Assembly (NCBI RefSeq): GCF_000372725.1
Contig: NW_005198537.1
Location: forward strand, 415,572 to 479,571
Direction of reading: 5' to 3'
Source: Emiliania huxleyi CCMP1516
Lineage: Eukaryota; Haptophyta; Isochrysidales; Noelaerhabdaceae
Length of the DNA stretch: 64,000 nucleotides
Below the pieces are notes generated by a model. The model saw only the letters and a list, made by a program, of their open reading frames with translations. It was not told the DNA's origin and made no database searches. Shown here in pieces: positions 31,041 to 40,701 of this stretch. Each line of letters starts with the position of its first letter. The first letter of the stretch is position 1. The position numbers and the translations under genes are program-made.

Positions 31041-32358
31041 TCATACCCGTGGCATTGGGCAGAGGGCGGGGTCCTCGACGTGGTCATGCAAGAAGGCGGC
31101 CAGCTGATCGTGAAAGAATTGATTCATGGGCGGCGTGAGGCCCATCGCCTGCAAAACAGGCACGAACCACACCCACCGCCCCACACCGCCCGCGACGTGC
31201 TCGGCGAAACACGCGTCGCACGTGTACGCCTCCGCCTCGGCGGTCAGCCCACGCCGGCGAAGCACCCCGACCAGCTCCGCGTGGTAGCCGCGCACGAGCC
31301 TGGCCGTCTCGGTGCGGCGGAGGGCAGGCGTCATGTGCGAGATGACATACTGTCCGAGATCCTGCGCCCCCGAGCCAACCCCCACCATCTCAAAGTCGAT
31401 CAGGCACTGCCGCGCCCGCGGCGTGCGCTGGTCGACCCACATGAAGTTGTGCGCGTGCGCGTCGCCGTGCACGAGCGTGAACGGCCGCGTGCGCAGCTCC
31501 GCCTGGTACGCCTCCCAGTCCACCTTCGCAAACGAGGCGTCGAGACACGCGACTAGGTGGTCGTCCCAGCGGATCGGCGACTCGCCCGCCGCGATGGCCG
31601 CCTTGATCGTTGCCCACGCGTCGCTCGCCTACTCAGCGATAGCCTCTCCAAGAGATGCTGTCCATGAGGGCCGCCGGACCCCCGCCCTCGCCGCTCGCCT
31701 GTGCCTGGCCCGCCCGCCACGCGGCCTCGCCGCAGCCCGCGTACCAGTCCGACGCGCGCAGCCACGGCTTGGAGAGCAGCGTCTCGTCCCGCCAGTAGGC
31801 CGCGTGCATGCGCGCGTACAGCTTGAAGCCGTCCGCCGCAACATCCTCTGGCGGCGGGTTGCCGGCGCACAGCTCTGGAAGCCGCTCCTGCACGCCCCAG
31901 TTGTTTGGCTGTTCTCCGCCGAAGAAGGTGCCCGCTGGGACGGCATTCTCGAGGCACTGCATCAGCAGCGTCGTGTCGCCGGTGGCCATGTCGCCGTGCG
32001 CGTAGAAGCACCGCGGCACGTTGGCGTCCTCCAGGGAGGAGCCAAACGCATCGTAGAAGAGAGCCTCGCGGGCGGAGCCCAGGGTGGCGCGCAGCGGACT
32101 GCCCGCCGCCGTCTTGAGGACGAGCGCTAGGCTCTCGCCCGTACTCGCGAGCACCACGTCGAGGAACTGGATGACGCCCGACATGCCGCCCATTTTGGAT
32201 TGATTGCGCGGTGAAGCGGAGCGAACCTCGGCGCCCATCATGTGGCTCAGGGTTTGGACGAGTCGCTTCTCACTTGGCAGAGCCACGTAAGCGTCGTACT
32301 CGGCCTTGGTGGCGAAGGGCGAGCGGTCGTAGGGGATGGGATCGACCGTTTCCGCCAT
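31041..32358 (-). CDS. APH/choline-kinase-like (EcKL-type) small-molecule kinase
   Basis: Exons 32358-31699 and 31628-31041 are separated by a 70-nt GC-AG intron (GCGAGC...GAGTAG), ~415 residues. The second exon carries the catalytic loop LVHGDAHAHNF (Brenner-type HxDxxxxN) and the metal-binding LIDFEMVGVGSGAQDLG, diagnostic of the aminoglycoside phosphotransferase/ecdysteroid kinase-like superfamily. The first exon has the N-lobe with a VLKTAAG Lys strand and a GGMSG loop. The substrate is unknown. The string GCGAGCG stands at both splice borders. Confidence 0.8.
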
Positions 32359-32732
32359 GTCTATGGTCCTCGGACGGGTCGGCCCGCGAGCGTCGTCGAG
32401 CTCGTTTGTCGTAGTATGTACTAGTATGTACTTTTAGCTTACTGTGAGAAAAGGGCCAGGGGGTTGTGTTCTCTCTCATTGTATGACATGTATCAGACGG
32501 CAGACCGCCGAGAAACTAAGTAAGAACTCCCCACCACGCACGCTGAGAAAGTTACGAGAGGGCGGTGGAGACACGCATGCGGACCCGGCTCAGCTGAGGG
32601 ACGCGGTCCGCAGCGGCACTCTCGGTCTCGATATATCACACTGCTGCGCCCTGCACTCTCCACCCTCCGCCCTCAAGAGCCTCACTTGCGCTGCCCCAAC
32701 GTTCCCACAAACCGCCTCCCCGCCCCCCGACG
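32359..32732. other. intergenic, no gene seen
   Basis: Holds the kinase 5' flank and the 3' flank of the syntaxin-like gene, which is transcribed in the same direction. Confidence 0.5.
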
Positions 32733-34250
32733 TCACTCGCGCGCCGGCCCACGCCACTGCTCGTCGGCACGCCACGCGTCGCCCAGCAGCCGCCGCGTCG
32801 CGTTCGCACCCGCGCCCGCGTCCGCGCCCGCGTCACTGTCGCTGTCGCCGCCGCCCGTCGCCGCCGCCTCCTCGCCGCCTCCGCCTGCCCCTCCGCTGCC
32901 GGCTGCGGCTGCGGCTGCGGCCGCGTCGGGCGTCGGCGTCGCGGCGGCGGCGCCGCCGAGCGCCGTGCGCAGCCCCGCCCCGGCGAGGAGCAGCACGAGC
33001 AGCGCGACGCACAGCTTCTTGCGCCGGTGGCGGCCTCCCTCCTCCGGTGTGCGGTGCAGGTCTGCGCCGAGGATCTCGTCGTCGACGGCGCTGCGAGGGC
33101 GAGGCGGCGGGCGTGGTGGGGGAGGGAGGGGGGCGCCGGGCGCCGGCGAGGGGCGGCTGCGAGGCCAGTGGAGGCCAGTGGCGCGTGTGCGAGGCCAGTG
33201 GGGTGTGTGCGGGCAGCTTGGCGGCGTGGGAGGGGTTGGAGGAGAGAGAGAGTCGGAGGCGAGGGGCCCGGGGGGCTGGGAGGGTCGGTGGGGCGGAGAG
33301 GCGGTGGGGCGGAGGCGGTGGGGGAGAGGGGTGTGGGCGGCGAGGTGGGAGGAGCGGGCCGGCGAGGACCTCGCCATCGGCTGCACGGCCACCTCGACCG
33401 CATCGTCGCTGCCGCCAACCTTGCCATACCCCTTCGCCTTGTTGACCGAGGGCAGCCCGCCGCCGGCAGACTTTGTGGAGTAGCCTGCGCCGCCCGCCTC
33501 GGCCTGCGCCTGGCCCTGCACCTGCACGGGCGGGGGGGCAGGAGGGTTCGGGCGGCAAGTCTGGGAAGGCGCGGGTGCGGCGAGGAGAGCGGCCACTCTG
33601 TGGTGGTGGTGGGCGGGTGGGGTGGTGGGCGGGTGGGGTGGGTGGGGTGGGTGGGGTGTGCGGGCAGAGTGAGCGCCGCGCCTCGTCGCGCATCGCAGTG
33701 ATCCTGCTGCGAGTCGAGTCGATGAAGGAGCGGCGCGCGGCAACCTCGCCCTCCGAGATTTGGAACTTTTGCGGCGACGTCTCCACGATTGAGATTGTGT
33801 CCTCCAGGTCCTGATGAGGCGCAGAGGCGCGGCGGGTGGAGGCGGCAGCGCGGTGCGGCGTACCAAGGCCAACGCTCGCAAGGTGGCCGGGGCAGGGGGC
33901 GTGCTGCGCGCGCGCGACGGCGCCTGCAGGTCCCACTCGATGGAGCGTAGACCAGACAGCAGCTCGGAGGAGGTCCACTCAAACTCGTCGCTCTTCCGCG
34001 CCGCGCCTGTGGTGTGAGGCGAGGCGCTGGGACTCGGCAGGGTGGAGGGGAGTGGGCGGTGCCGAGCGGCGGAGGTCCGCCACCTTTGAGCTCGTTCCAC
34101 TTGGAGTGCAGCTGCGTCACAACCTGCAGGGCAGCCGGCGGAGGCGCGGTGAGGCACGGCGAGGGAAACGGGCTGGCGGGCCGGCGGGCGGCGGCGTCGG
34201 ACCGTCACGCTGTGCTCGACCTCATCCCTCACTGCGGTGTACGGATCCAT
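32733..34250 (-). CDS. syntaxin-6 N-domain membrane protein lacking a SNARE motif (6 exons)
   Basis: Exons (minus) are 34250-34203, 34123-34084, 34006-33924, 33810-33682, 33521-33370 and 33090-32733, all phase-consistent, 269 residues. Residues 1-95 match the syntaxin-6/10/61 N-terminal three-helix domain: MDPYTAVRDEVEHSV, LHSKWNEL, FEWTSSELLSGLRSIEWDL, DTISIVETSPQKFQI and RRSFIDSTRSRI. Near residue 170 a basic patch (RRKKL) precedes a hydrophobic segment (CVALLVLLLAGAG). No heptad-repeat SNARE motif lies between them. The C-terminus is Ala/Gly/Asp-rich. Plants have similar N-domain proteins without a SNARE motif. The likely location is TGN/endosome membranes. Introns 3 and 4 have GC donors. 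Confidence 0.75.
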   Translation of the reverse strand: MDPYTAVRDEVEHSVTVRRRRPPARQPVSLAVPHRASAGCPAGCDAAALQVERAQRWRTSAARHRPLPSTLPSPSASPHTTGAARKSDEFEWTSSELLSGLRSIEWDLQAPSRARSTPPAPATLRALALVRRTALPPPPAAPLRLIRTWRTQSQSWRRRRKSSKSRRARLPRAAPSSTRLAAGSLRCATRRGAHSARTPHPPHPPHPPTTPPAHHHHRVAALLAAPAPSQTCRPNPPAPPPVQVQGQAQAEAGGAGYSTKSAGGGLPSVNKAKGYGKVGGSDDAVEVAVQPMARSSPARSSHLAAHTPLPHRLRPTASPPHRPSQPPGPLASDSLSPPTPPTPPSCPHTPHWPRTRATGLHWPRSRPSPAPGAPLPPPPRPPPRPRSAVDDEILGADLHRTPEEGGRHRRKKLCVALLVLLLAGAGLRTALGGAAAATPTPDAAAAAAAAGSGGAGGGGEEAAATGGGDSDSDAGADAGAGANATRRLLGDAWRADEQWRGPARE

Positions 34251-34339
34251 GGGGTTAGCAGTGGGCAGTGCGTCCCACACACAACACAACACAACCTTAC
34301 GGCGTGCAGAAAAAAAATCAATTTTCCCCCTCCGCTTAC

Positions 34340-34398
34340 GCATAAACGTTCTCCCATCCCTCCCTTGGGTTGTGTGTTTTCTTTCTTTCTTTCTTTTA
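34340..34398 (+). repeat. truncated retroposon copy E (3' tail only)
   Basis: The last ~55 bp of the retroposon family (CTCCCATCCCTCCCTTGGGT plus a (TTTC)n tail), with AAACG on both sides as a possible short target duplication. It lies in the 5' flank of the syntaxin-like gene. Confidence 0.65.
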
Positions 34399-34751
34399 AA
34401 CGCTGACCGACGAATCAAAAGCGTCGTCCCGACTTGCATGTGCATGTGCATGCACATGTGCATGTGGACTGTCTCACGCATCTCAAAAAGTTTCTTATCG
34501 CACCCAGGCTCGTTTCCTTTTTCTTGACGCTTCAGAGAGCTCCACCTAGCACCTCGTTCAAGCTTCATTCCGGCACCCTCATCCTCTCAAGAAGTGTCCA
34601 GTCAGTTCAGCGGCCTTACAACACACCTCCTAGCACGGGGAGGACGGGTCCACACGCACACACACACGCTGCGCACTCGATTGGCTCGGGAGCCGACACG
34701 AGGCACACTGTCACCGGCAACCTCATCGGACGCCGATTCTCTGACGAAGGC

Positions 34752-35570
34752 TCAAACCTCCTCCTTCTCTCTCGCCTCCGCGCTCTCGGTGGCGGGAGAG
34801 GCGTCCACCTCCACGAGCGGCGGCTGCGGGCCCGGCCTGGGCTCGTCCTCCGACGCGTTGCGCCGCAGGATGAAGACGGGCTCGTACCTCTGCCGGTGGT
34901 CGGCCTCTGCCGACAGGCGCGCCTCCCGCCAACCGACTCTCCCCACCTCTTCCCAGCCAGCTAACATGCGAGGCAGCCGCCGCCGCCCGTACCGCCGGTG
35001 CAGGTTCCACACGAGCAGGTCGGGGCCGACTGGCAGAGAGATAAGCAGCTTTCCGCCTGGCCTCAGCGCGCGCCACGCTGTCCGCATCGCCAGCAGATCG
35101 CCGTCAGGACGAAGCGGGTCGCCGTACCGGCCGAGTCCGTCGTGGTCGAACGCCGCGTGTGCGATCGCGAGGTCAAAGTGCCGTGCCGTGAACTGTGACA
35201 CCGTAGTCGTCGACAACTGCGGATGCGGGTACTCCCTGGCGTGGTACTCGACGACAGTCACGTGGGACGCGCCAGACGCCAGCAAGAGGCACTCCACCCA
35301 CGGCTCCACGCTGCCAAAGACCACGGCGCGTGAGCCATGGGTGAGCTCGCTCCGGATCGCCTCCGAGAGCCATCGCTCCGACTCTGCCCGCCAACCGTGC
35401 GGCTCACGCAGAAGCGCTTTCATCTCTTCTATCAGGGACCCGAGCTCTTCGGCCGAGTAGGCAATGGGCTCACCGCCGTCCGTCTCGTTGACGTAAAAGT
35501 GCTCGACAGGGATGGTGCCGTCGAGCGTGTAGGCGGGCAGAGCGTGCTCCGGAGGGTGTCTGGACGTCAT
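34752..35570 (-). CDS. DUF268 protein (possible methyltransferase-like fold)
   Basis: Intronless, 272 residues from ATG 35570 (the frame is open ~26 codons further up). It carries the DUF268 signature throughout: VFGSVEPWVECLLLASGA, VTVVEYHAREYPHPQL, AAFDHDGLGRYGDPLRPDGD, ALRPGGKLLISLPVGPD and NLHRRYGRRRLPRMLAGW. The order (GSxxPW loop, acidic strand end, 'LRPGG') is that of a Rossmann methyltransferase-like fold. DUF268 domains are often found next to or fused with glycan-synthesis enzymes, which suits the neighbouring GT-sulfotransferase gene; the activity is unknown. Confidence 0.8.
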   Translation of the reverse strand: MTSRHPPEHALPAYTLDGTIPVEHFYVNETDGGEPIAYSAEELGSLIEEMKALLREPHGWRAESERWLSEAIRSELTHGSRAVVFGSVEPWVECLLLASGASHVTVVEYHAREYPHPQLSTTTVSQFTARHFDLAIAHAAFDHDGLGRYGDPLRPDGDLLAMRTAWRALRPGGKLLISLPVGPDLLVWNLHRRYGRRRLPRMLAGWEEVGRVGWREARLSAEADHRQRYEPVFILRRNASEDEPRPGPQPPLVEVDASPATESAEAREKEEV

Positions 35571-36430
35571 CGGGAGGTTTGCCAGGCTAGGGTTGCTCTG
35601 GGTTGCTTGCCGTCGCTTCCGTGGCCAAGTTAGACACTTGCAGGGCAAAATTCTTTTGATAAAAAATGGCTGCGCTTGTTTGTGTCTGTGTGTTGCTCGT
35701 GCGTGTCGTCATCATCTGTCCCGCGTCCACCCATACCGCGTTGGTGTCCAGTCCGAGCCTGACTGTTGTTCACACATACATACGTTAGGTAGTCGTGTGT
35801 GGAATAGGGAGTCCACCGTGCTGCGAACCTGTCGCTGTCCCTTTTGACAGTAGCAAGAGAACTAGGAGAGCGCAACCAGTTAGGAGGCCCGTGCCTGCCC
35901 CCGTGCCGCCGGGTGCAACTTTGTCCTATACGAGAGGGAGGGGCATCCCTGGGACCCTGTCGTGTGGGTGAACCCTGCCCATCCCCCCTCCGTGTCGCGA
36001 TGCGCTCCCCGCTCCCGTTCCCCTGTGTCCCTGATCGTCCTTACAAGATCCTGCTCGCGCAGGTGGGAACCCTGTCCTTCTCCCACCCCTTGTATGTTTG
36101 GTGTGTCCGTTTTATTTATTTATTTATTAGTCGTGTGTGTACGTGACGGGTGGTGTCGTACCATATCGTTGGGCGCACGGAGGGAAGGAGAGGTGGGCTC
36201 CTGCCCGAGAAGGTCGCGGGACCTGCGCAGAGCTCGCTCTGCGTGATGCCGCTCGAGCTTGGGCGTGCACGCAAGGGGTCACGCGCAAGCAAGAGCAAAC
36301 AACTGGGACGTTCACAGCTGAGCTTACCCAGAGAACGCCGTTCTCACCCATAACCCAGCTCTATGGGCTTAAAAGGCGTCTGTCTGTGTGTCCGTCCGTG
36401 TGTCCGTGTGTCCGCAGCAGCGATTTGAAG
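35571..36430. other. repeat-rich intergenic DNA
   Basis: Near 35735 is the CGCGTTGGTGTCCAGTCCGA repeat shared with ~15089. 36020-36110 matches, inverted, ~16630-16760. No gene is supported. Confidence 0.5.
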
Positions 36431-36463
36431 GGCAGGCTGCCACTCTCAAACCCGACACAAGCA

Positions 36464-36568
36464 CACTCCCTTTGCTGCCACTCATAAAATCGTTGAGTCG
36501 CTTCAGTTCACGAAGTTCCCCCTTGGGCCGACCCTCCGATTTTATGAGAAGAGAACAAGGGGAGTGCG
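36464..36568. mobile_element. 105-bp foldback MITE nested in an older MITE
   Basis: The arms CACTCCC...CATAAAATCG and CGATTTTATG...GGGGAGTG are inverted. ACAAGCA flanks it on both sides (36457-36463, 36569-36575), and the uninterrupted sequence CTACAAGCATCAGATCACC is seen at ~47457. Confidence 0.65.
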
Positions 36569-36750
36569 ACAAGCATCAGATCACCAGGGAAAAGAAAGAA
36601 ACTGGACACGCCAAGCTACGAAGCTAGGCCTTGGTCGAGGACAGACACGTCCCCACCTTTGCAGGATTGGGAGGGTTGACATCGTGATTTGCTCGAAATT
36701 TCTTTTTCTGAAAAGAAATTCCGGCTGGAGAGGGAACCCCCGACCGGGAG

Positions 36751-36873
36751 AGGCAGACTCCCTAGGGTGGGCGACGGCTAGCGCATCACACACCTCTCCT
36801 TAAAATCCCTGTGTGGTGGCGGCGTGCCGTCCTCCCATCCCTCCCTTGGGTTGTCTGTTTTCTTTCTTTCTTT
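36751..36873 (+). repeat. truncated retroposon copy B
   Basis: A 123-bp 3' fragment ending in (TTTC)n, flanked by the 8-bp duplication ACCGGGAG (36743-36750, 36874-36881). The related MITE at ~47568 shows the empty site. Confidence 0.8.
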
Positions 36874-37109
36874 ACCGGGAGGGCCCACAGACCTACCCTA
36901 CCTACCCCATCATGAGTGCCGGCCAAGGAAAAAGAACACACACCTGCCCACGAAGGAGATGACAGACTGTGCGGCACAAAGGAGAAATATTTGGACGGCC
37001 TCGTCTCGTAGGGTCATTTCGTCAGAGGTTGCGCCGGGCCCCTCTCCGTACGTCCCTGATCGACTAATCACCAGCACAACCCTACAACACACAACCGTGG
37101 CGATCCACG

Positions 37110-37521
37110 ATGCCGGAGGGCGAGGCCACGATCAAGCGCACGCTTTCCAGCTGGGAGAAGAAGTTCGAGCAAGAGGCTCGTGCAGATAGCTCCCATCGAC
37201 CGCGTTTCCATCGCCTCTCTCAGCCACGTGCCCGGCCGCCCCACACAGGAGACATCACAGTTTGTCGCCGGGGCCAAGGAGTGGCTCGCCGCCTTGCCGG
37301 AGGCGGACCATTCGGAGGTCGTGAAGGGCATGTCCAAGCGGCACAGCTTCGAGAAAAAGTTTGAGAGCGACTTCAACTTCTTTTCGGCGGTCGTGGAGTC
37401 CATGGCCAAGGCCAGCAAGGAGGACAAGGTGAAGGGCATCGCGCGGAGGCCGTCTTGGGCCGCAAAGTTTGAGTCTCCGTTGGAGACGGACCCCATCGGC
37501 GAGGTTTCGCCTGCTGCCTGA
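37110..37521 (+). CDS. small protein with three SWxxKFE repeats (2 exons)
   Basis: Exon 1 is 37110-37175 and exon 2 is 37261-37521, joined across an 85-nt intron beginning GCTCGT; 108 residues. Three copies of a short motif are visible: KRTLSSWEKKFEQE (residues ~9-22), SKRHSFEKKFESDF (~45) and ARRPSWAAKFESP (~88), spaced ~35-45 residues. Between them are helical stretches (FVAGAKEWLAALPEADHSEV, FFSAVVESMAKASKEDKV). No known family is recognised. The Arg/Lys-x-x-Ser context resembles basophilic kinase sites, but that is speculation. Confidence 0.6.
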
Positions 37522-38226
37522 TGAGCTTTCCGGCCTCGCGTGCGAAGGTGCCATGGCATGCCGTCTTGCGGTTGTTGCTAGATACGCGCGGAGCGCTCCA
37601 CCGCGTACTACGATGCCGTCGCAAGACGCAACGCTAGACGTAGCATGCTTAGAGACGTAGGGCTGTGATGTGGTCTACCCCCATGTCCTACGGTTTAGTG
37701 CCTACACCACGCGTTCTCGCACGTGTTCTCTGGGGGTGCAGCGAGGCTAGCGACAGCCGACAGGCCTTCGTGTGGAGTTCGTGGTTCCCCACGGTGCGGC
37801 GGTTGTGTAAAGCCGTAGTCAGTACCACCATACAGCAGTGGGCTCTGGCCGCCAACACCGCCGTTGCCGCGTTTTGCTTGTGAATGCACCGACAGGGTAG
37901 GTTAACAATATAGTGGACAAGCCATCAACCTTCATGTGACGTGGAGAGACGAGATCACAGAGAACACGCAGCAGGCAAATGACTAGACACATCATGGCCG
38001 CCTCACGCGCGAGGAGCGGCGGGAGGAGGGCGCGCACCTCGAGGTGGCGCGGGACGGGCTCGGCGCGAGACTCACGTCTTCGCTGCCGGCCCATTCGCGC
38101 AGAGGCGACAAGGGTCGACAAAAATAAGGCCTCGAGCTCGTTGTGAGCGGGAGGGCTAGGGGGCGGGTCGTGGGCGCGCAGGCGCCTTGTCGCGAGCGGC
38201 GCCACGCCCGGAGAGGGTGAGCCCGC
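37522..38226. other. intergenic, no gene seen
   Basis: Contains the 3' ends of the convergent small-protein and Pumilio genes; no features recognised. Confidence 0.5.
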
Positions 38227-40701
38227 TCACTCGGCGCCGAGGCGCGCAAGGATGGAGCGGCCGTAGTTGGACGGCGCGGTCGCGGCGCGCAGCTTGTCGA
38301 TCGCGTCGGCGCGGCGGCGTGGCTCCGCGACGCGCCGCACGAGCGTCTGGAGGACGTAGTTTCCAAAGGGGTGCTCCATCAGCCCGCGCAGCGCGTCGCC
38401 GGGCGGCACGGCCGGGGCGCCGAGGGGCCCGAAGACGGTCTCGCACATCTGGTCGAGCTGCGGCTGCTGCGCGAGCGAGAGCACCGACTCGGCCACGTTG
38501 GAGCCGTGCTTTGAGGCGGAGAGGGCGAGCAGGCGCGGCAGCAGCTCATTGGCCATCGCCTCGCGCTGCGGGGCGCTCGCGTGGCGGAGGGCGACCTGCA
38601 CCGCGTAGTTGGCGAAAGAGTGCGTCGCCAGGTGCTCCAGCCCGCCCGCAATCAGGCCGCTCACCGCCGCGCCGATGTCCATCCCGCCCTGCGCCGCCGC
38701 CTTGAGCACGGCCTGCACGACACGGCAGCCGTTTTGCTGCGTGGCGAGCGGCACGACGTGCTCGCAGATGGAGGCGAGGATGAAGGGGGCGCGGGTCTTG
38801 TCGAACGCGGCGATGACGCCCCACGAGCCGTGCGTGTCGCGCGCCACGTCCGCGACCACGCGCAACGACCCGTCGTCCAGCTCCGCGACGAGGTCGCGCG
38901 CGGCGGCCGCCGGCATCGCGCCGAGCAGCGCCTGTACGACGCGCGAGCCCTGCGGGTTGCAGAGGAGCGCGCGGAGCTCGCCGGAGAAGGCGGACGCCAT
39001 CAGGCCATGCATGTGCTCGAAGCCCGCGAGCGTCGACGCCACATAGTTTCCGAACGGGTGCCGCGCCATCAGCAGCAGGTGCGGCGCCAGCTCCTCGCTC
39101 GCGCGCGCCAGCTGTGACTTGGAGAGGCGGCCGAGCGCGTCCTGGAGGACGCGCGAGCCGCGCGCGTCGGTCGCGAGGTCGAGCAGCTGGCCCCACGGGA
39201 CGCGGTTCGTCGAGAGCGCCGCCGCCGCGGCGGCGACCGCGCTCGGGCTTCCGGGGCGGTGGTGGCCTGCGCCGGTCGCGCCGGGGGCGCCGGCCGGGCT
39301 GACTGGCCGGCCGACGACCGGGTTGGCGGGCGGCATGGGCGGGACGACGCCCCACTGACCCGGCGGCGGCGGCATGTGGCCGAGCGGCGAGTTGGGCTGC
39401 GGCTGCATCGGCGGCGCGGCCCAGCCGTGCGGCATCTGCATCCCGTGCGTCATCCACATTTGCGCCATCTGCGCCTGCTGCTGCTGCAGCATGTGCTGCT
39501 GCATCATCATCTGCTGCATCTGCGCGGCCTGCTGCTGCGCGGCCTGGGCGGCCTGCGCCTGCGCCTGCGCCTGGAGCATCACCACCTGCTTGGCGAGCTC
39601 CGCAGCCAGCACCTCGGCACCACCGTCCGCCCCCGCCAGGACGCCCGGCACCGTCGGCGGTGAGAGGGGCGGGGAGAGCTGCGGCTGCGGCGGCATGGCG
39701 CCCATCGGGAGGAAGTGGTGCTGGGCCATGGGCGCCATGCCGGGCGCCAGAGCCATGGCGGGCGCCATGCCGGGCGCAAAGGTGTGCCACGCCTCAAGCT
39801 GGCCGTACGGCTCTGCCGACGAGCACAGGATGTCGGCGCCGGACAGGGCACTCAGCTCCGCGTCGGCGCCAAAGTCGGGCATGCCATCCTCGGGCGCCTC
39901 GAGCGGCGTCATGTGCGGCTTGCGCGGGCGGGTGGGGCGGCGCTGGCCATCGGACGCGGTGTCCTCGTCGGCAGCGACGGCGGGCCCCGTCTCGAAGTCT
40001 TGTTCCTTGCCCTCCCCGGCGGCAGAGGGCAGGACGCCGGCGACGAGCGGCTGCGACCAGACAGAGGACGGGCCGCGGCGCGGGCCGTTGCGTGCAGCCT
40101 CGTCGACGCGGCGCATGGCGTCGAGCGCGGTGTGCGGACCGGGCGCGAGCTCCTCGATCGATTTGGGTGGCGAGAAGCTCTCATCGATCGAGTAGGGCGG
40201 CGGCTCGACTGCCACCGGATCGGACTCCTTGTCTGCTGCTGCGTGGGGTTCGGCCCAGATGGACCCGACGGGGACGAGCGAGGGCCTCGACACCAGCGAG
40301 GTGCGCGTGGCGGCGAACGAGCCCCCGCACGGGCGCCGGGCGGCCGGCATGCTCGTGCGAGGGCAGCCGGGGGTGGCGGCGCGCCGCGCGCTGGTGCTGG
40401 TCACGAGCGACCGGGAACGCGGGTGGTCGGCATCGATGAGGTCGACCAGCGAAGCACGGCGGCCCGATCGAGTCGCCGGAGGCGTGCCCGTCGGCTTCTT
40501 GCTGCACAAAAGGTACATCTTCGAGCGCAAAGTGGCCCACCGCGACGGCGACGGCAGCGCGCCGCTCTCAGCATCCAGCTCCGACTTGACGACGAGCTTT
40601 GAGAGGGTGAAGGGATCGAGCTTGTAGCCGCATGCGTTACTAGACAGGATGTTGTCGTCCGCGTCGTCCTCGAGGCGTTCGTCGAGAGTGAGAGCGACCA
40701 T
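38227..40701 (-). CDS. Pumilio-family (PUF) RNA-binding protein
   Basis: Intronless, 824 residues. The N-terminal ~500 residues are low-complexity, with Met/Gln-rich (QMQQMMMQQHMLQQQQ) and Pro-rich tracts. The C-terminal ~320 residues hold eight PUF repeats with recognition triplets in GSRVLQ, GNYVAS, GSRVVQ, GSWGVI, GCRVVQ, ANYAVQ, GSNVAE and GNYVLQ. By the established PUF code, repeats 8 to 5 (N-Q, S-E, N-Q, C-Q) read U-G-U-A and repeats 3 and 1 read A; repeats 4 and 2 are non-canonical. It should bind UGUA-containing 3' UTRs and repress or localise mRNAs in the cytoplasm. No Nop/Puf6-type extra repeats are present. Confidence 0.9.
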   Translation of the reverse strand: MVALTLDERLEDDADDNILSSNACGYKLDPFTLSKLVVKSELDAESGALPSPSRWATLRSKMYLLCSKKPTGTPPATRSGRRASLVDLIDADHPRSRSLVTSTSARRAATPGCPRTSMPAARRPCGGSFAATRTSLVSRPSLVPVGSIWAEPHAAADKESDPVAVEPPPYSIDESFSPPKSIEELAPGPHTALDAMRRVDEAARNGPRRGPSSVWSQPLVAGVLPSAAGEGKEQDFETGPAVAADEDTASDGQRRPTRPRKPHMTPLEAPEDGMPDFGADAELSALSGADILCSSAEPYGQLEAWHTFAPGMAPAMALAPGMAPMAQHHFLPMGAMPPQPQLSPPLSPPTVPGVLAGADGGAEVLAAELAKQVVMLQAQAQAQAAQAAQQQAAQMQQMMMQQHMLQQQQAQMAQMWMTHGMQMPHGWAAPPMQPQPNSPLGHMPPPPGQWGVVPPMPPANPVVGRPVSPAGAPGATGAGHHRPGSPSAVAAAAAALSTNRVPWGQLLDLATDARGSRVLQDALGRLSKSQLARASEELAPHLLLMARHPFGNYVASTLAGFEHMHGLMASAFSGELRALLCNPQGSRVVQALLGAMPAAAARDLVAELDDGSLRVVADVARDTHGSWGVIAAFDKTRAPFILASICEHVVPLATQQNGCRVVQAVLKAAAQGGMDIGAAVSGLIAGGLEHLATHSFANYAVQVALRHASAPQREAMANELLPRLLALSASKHGSNVAESVLSLAQQPQLDQMCETVFGPLGAPAVPPGDALRGLMEHPFGNYVLQTLVRRVAEPRRRADAIDKLRAATAPSNYGRSILARLGAE

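Larger units (their letters stand above)
36431..36950. mobile_element. member of the 412-bp MITE family, interrupted by two insertions
   Basis: Segments 36431-36463, 36569-36750 and 36882-36950 line up with 47440-47631 of the intact MITE, and the right end GGCCAAGG...CACACACCTG matches its terminal repeat. Two later insertions split it: a 105-bp element (36464-36568) and a retroposon fragment (36751-36873). Its left end was not found. Confidence 0.65.
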
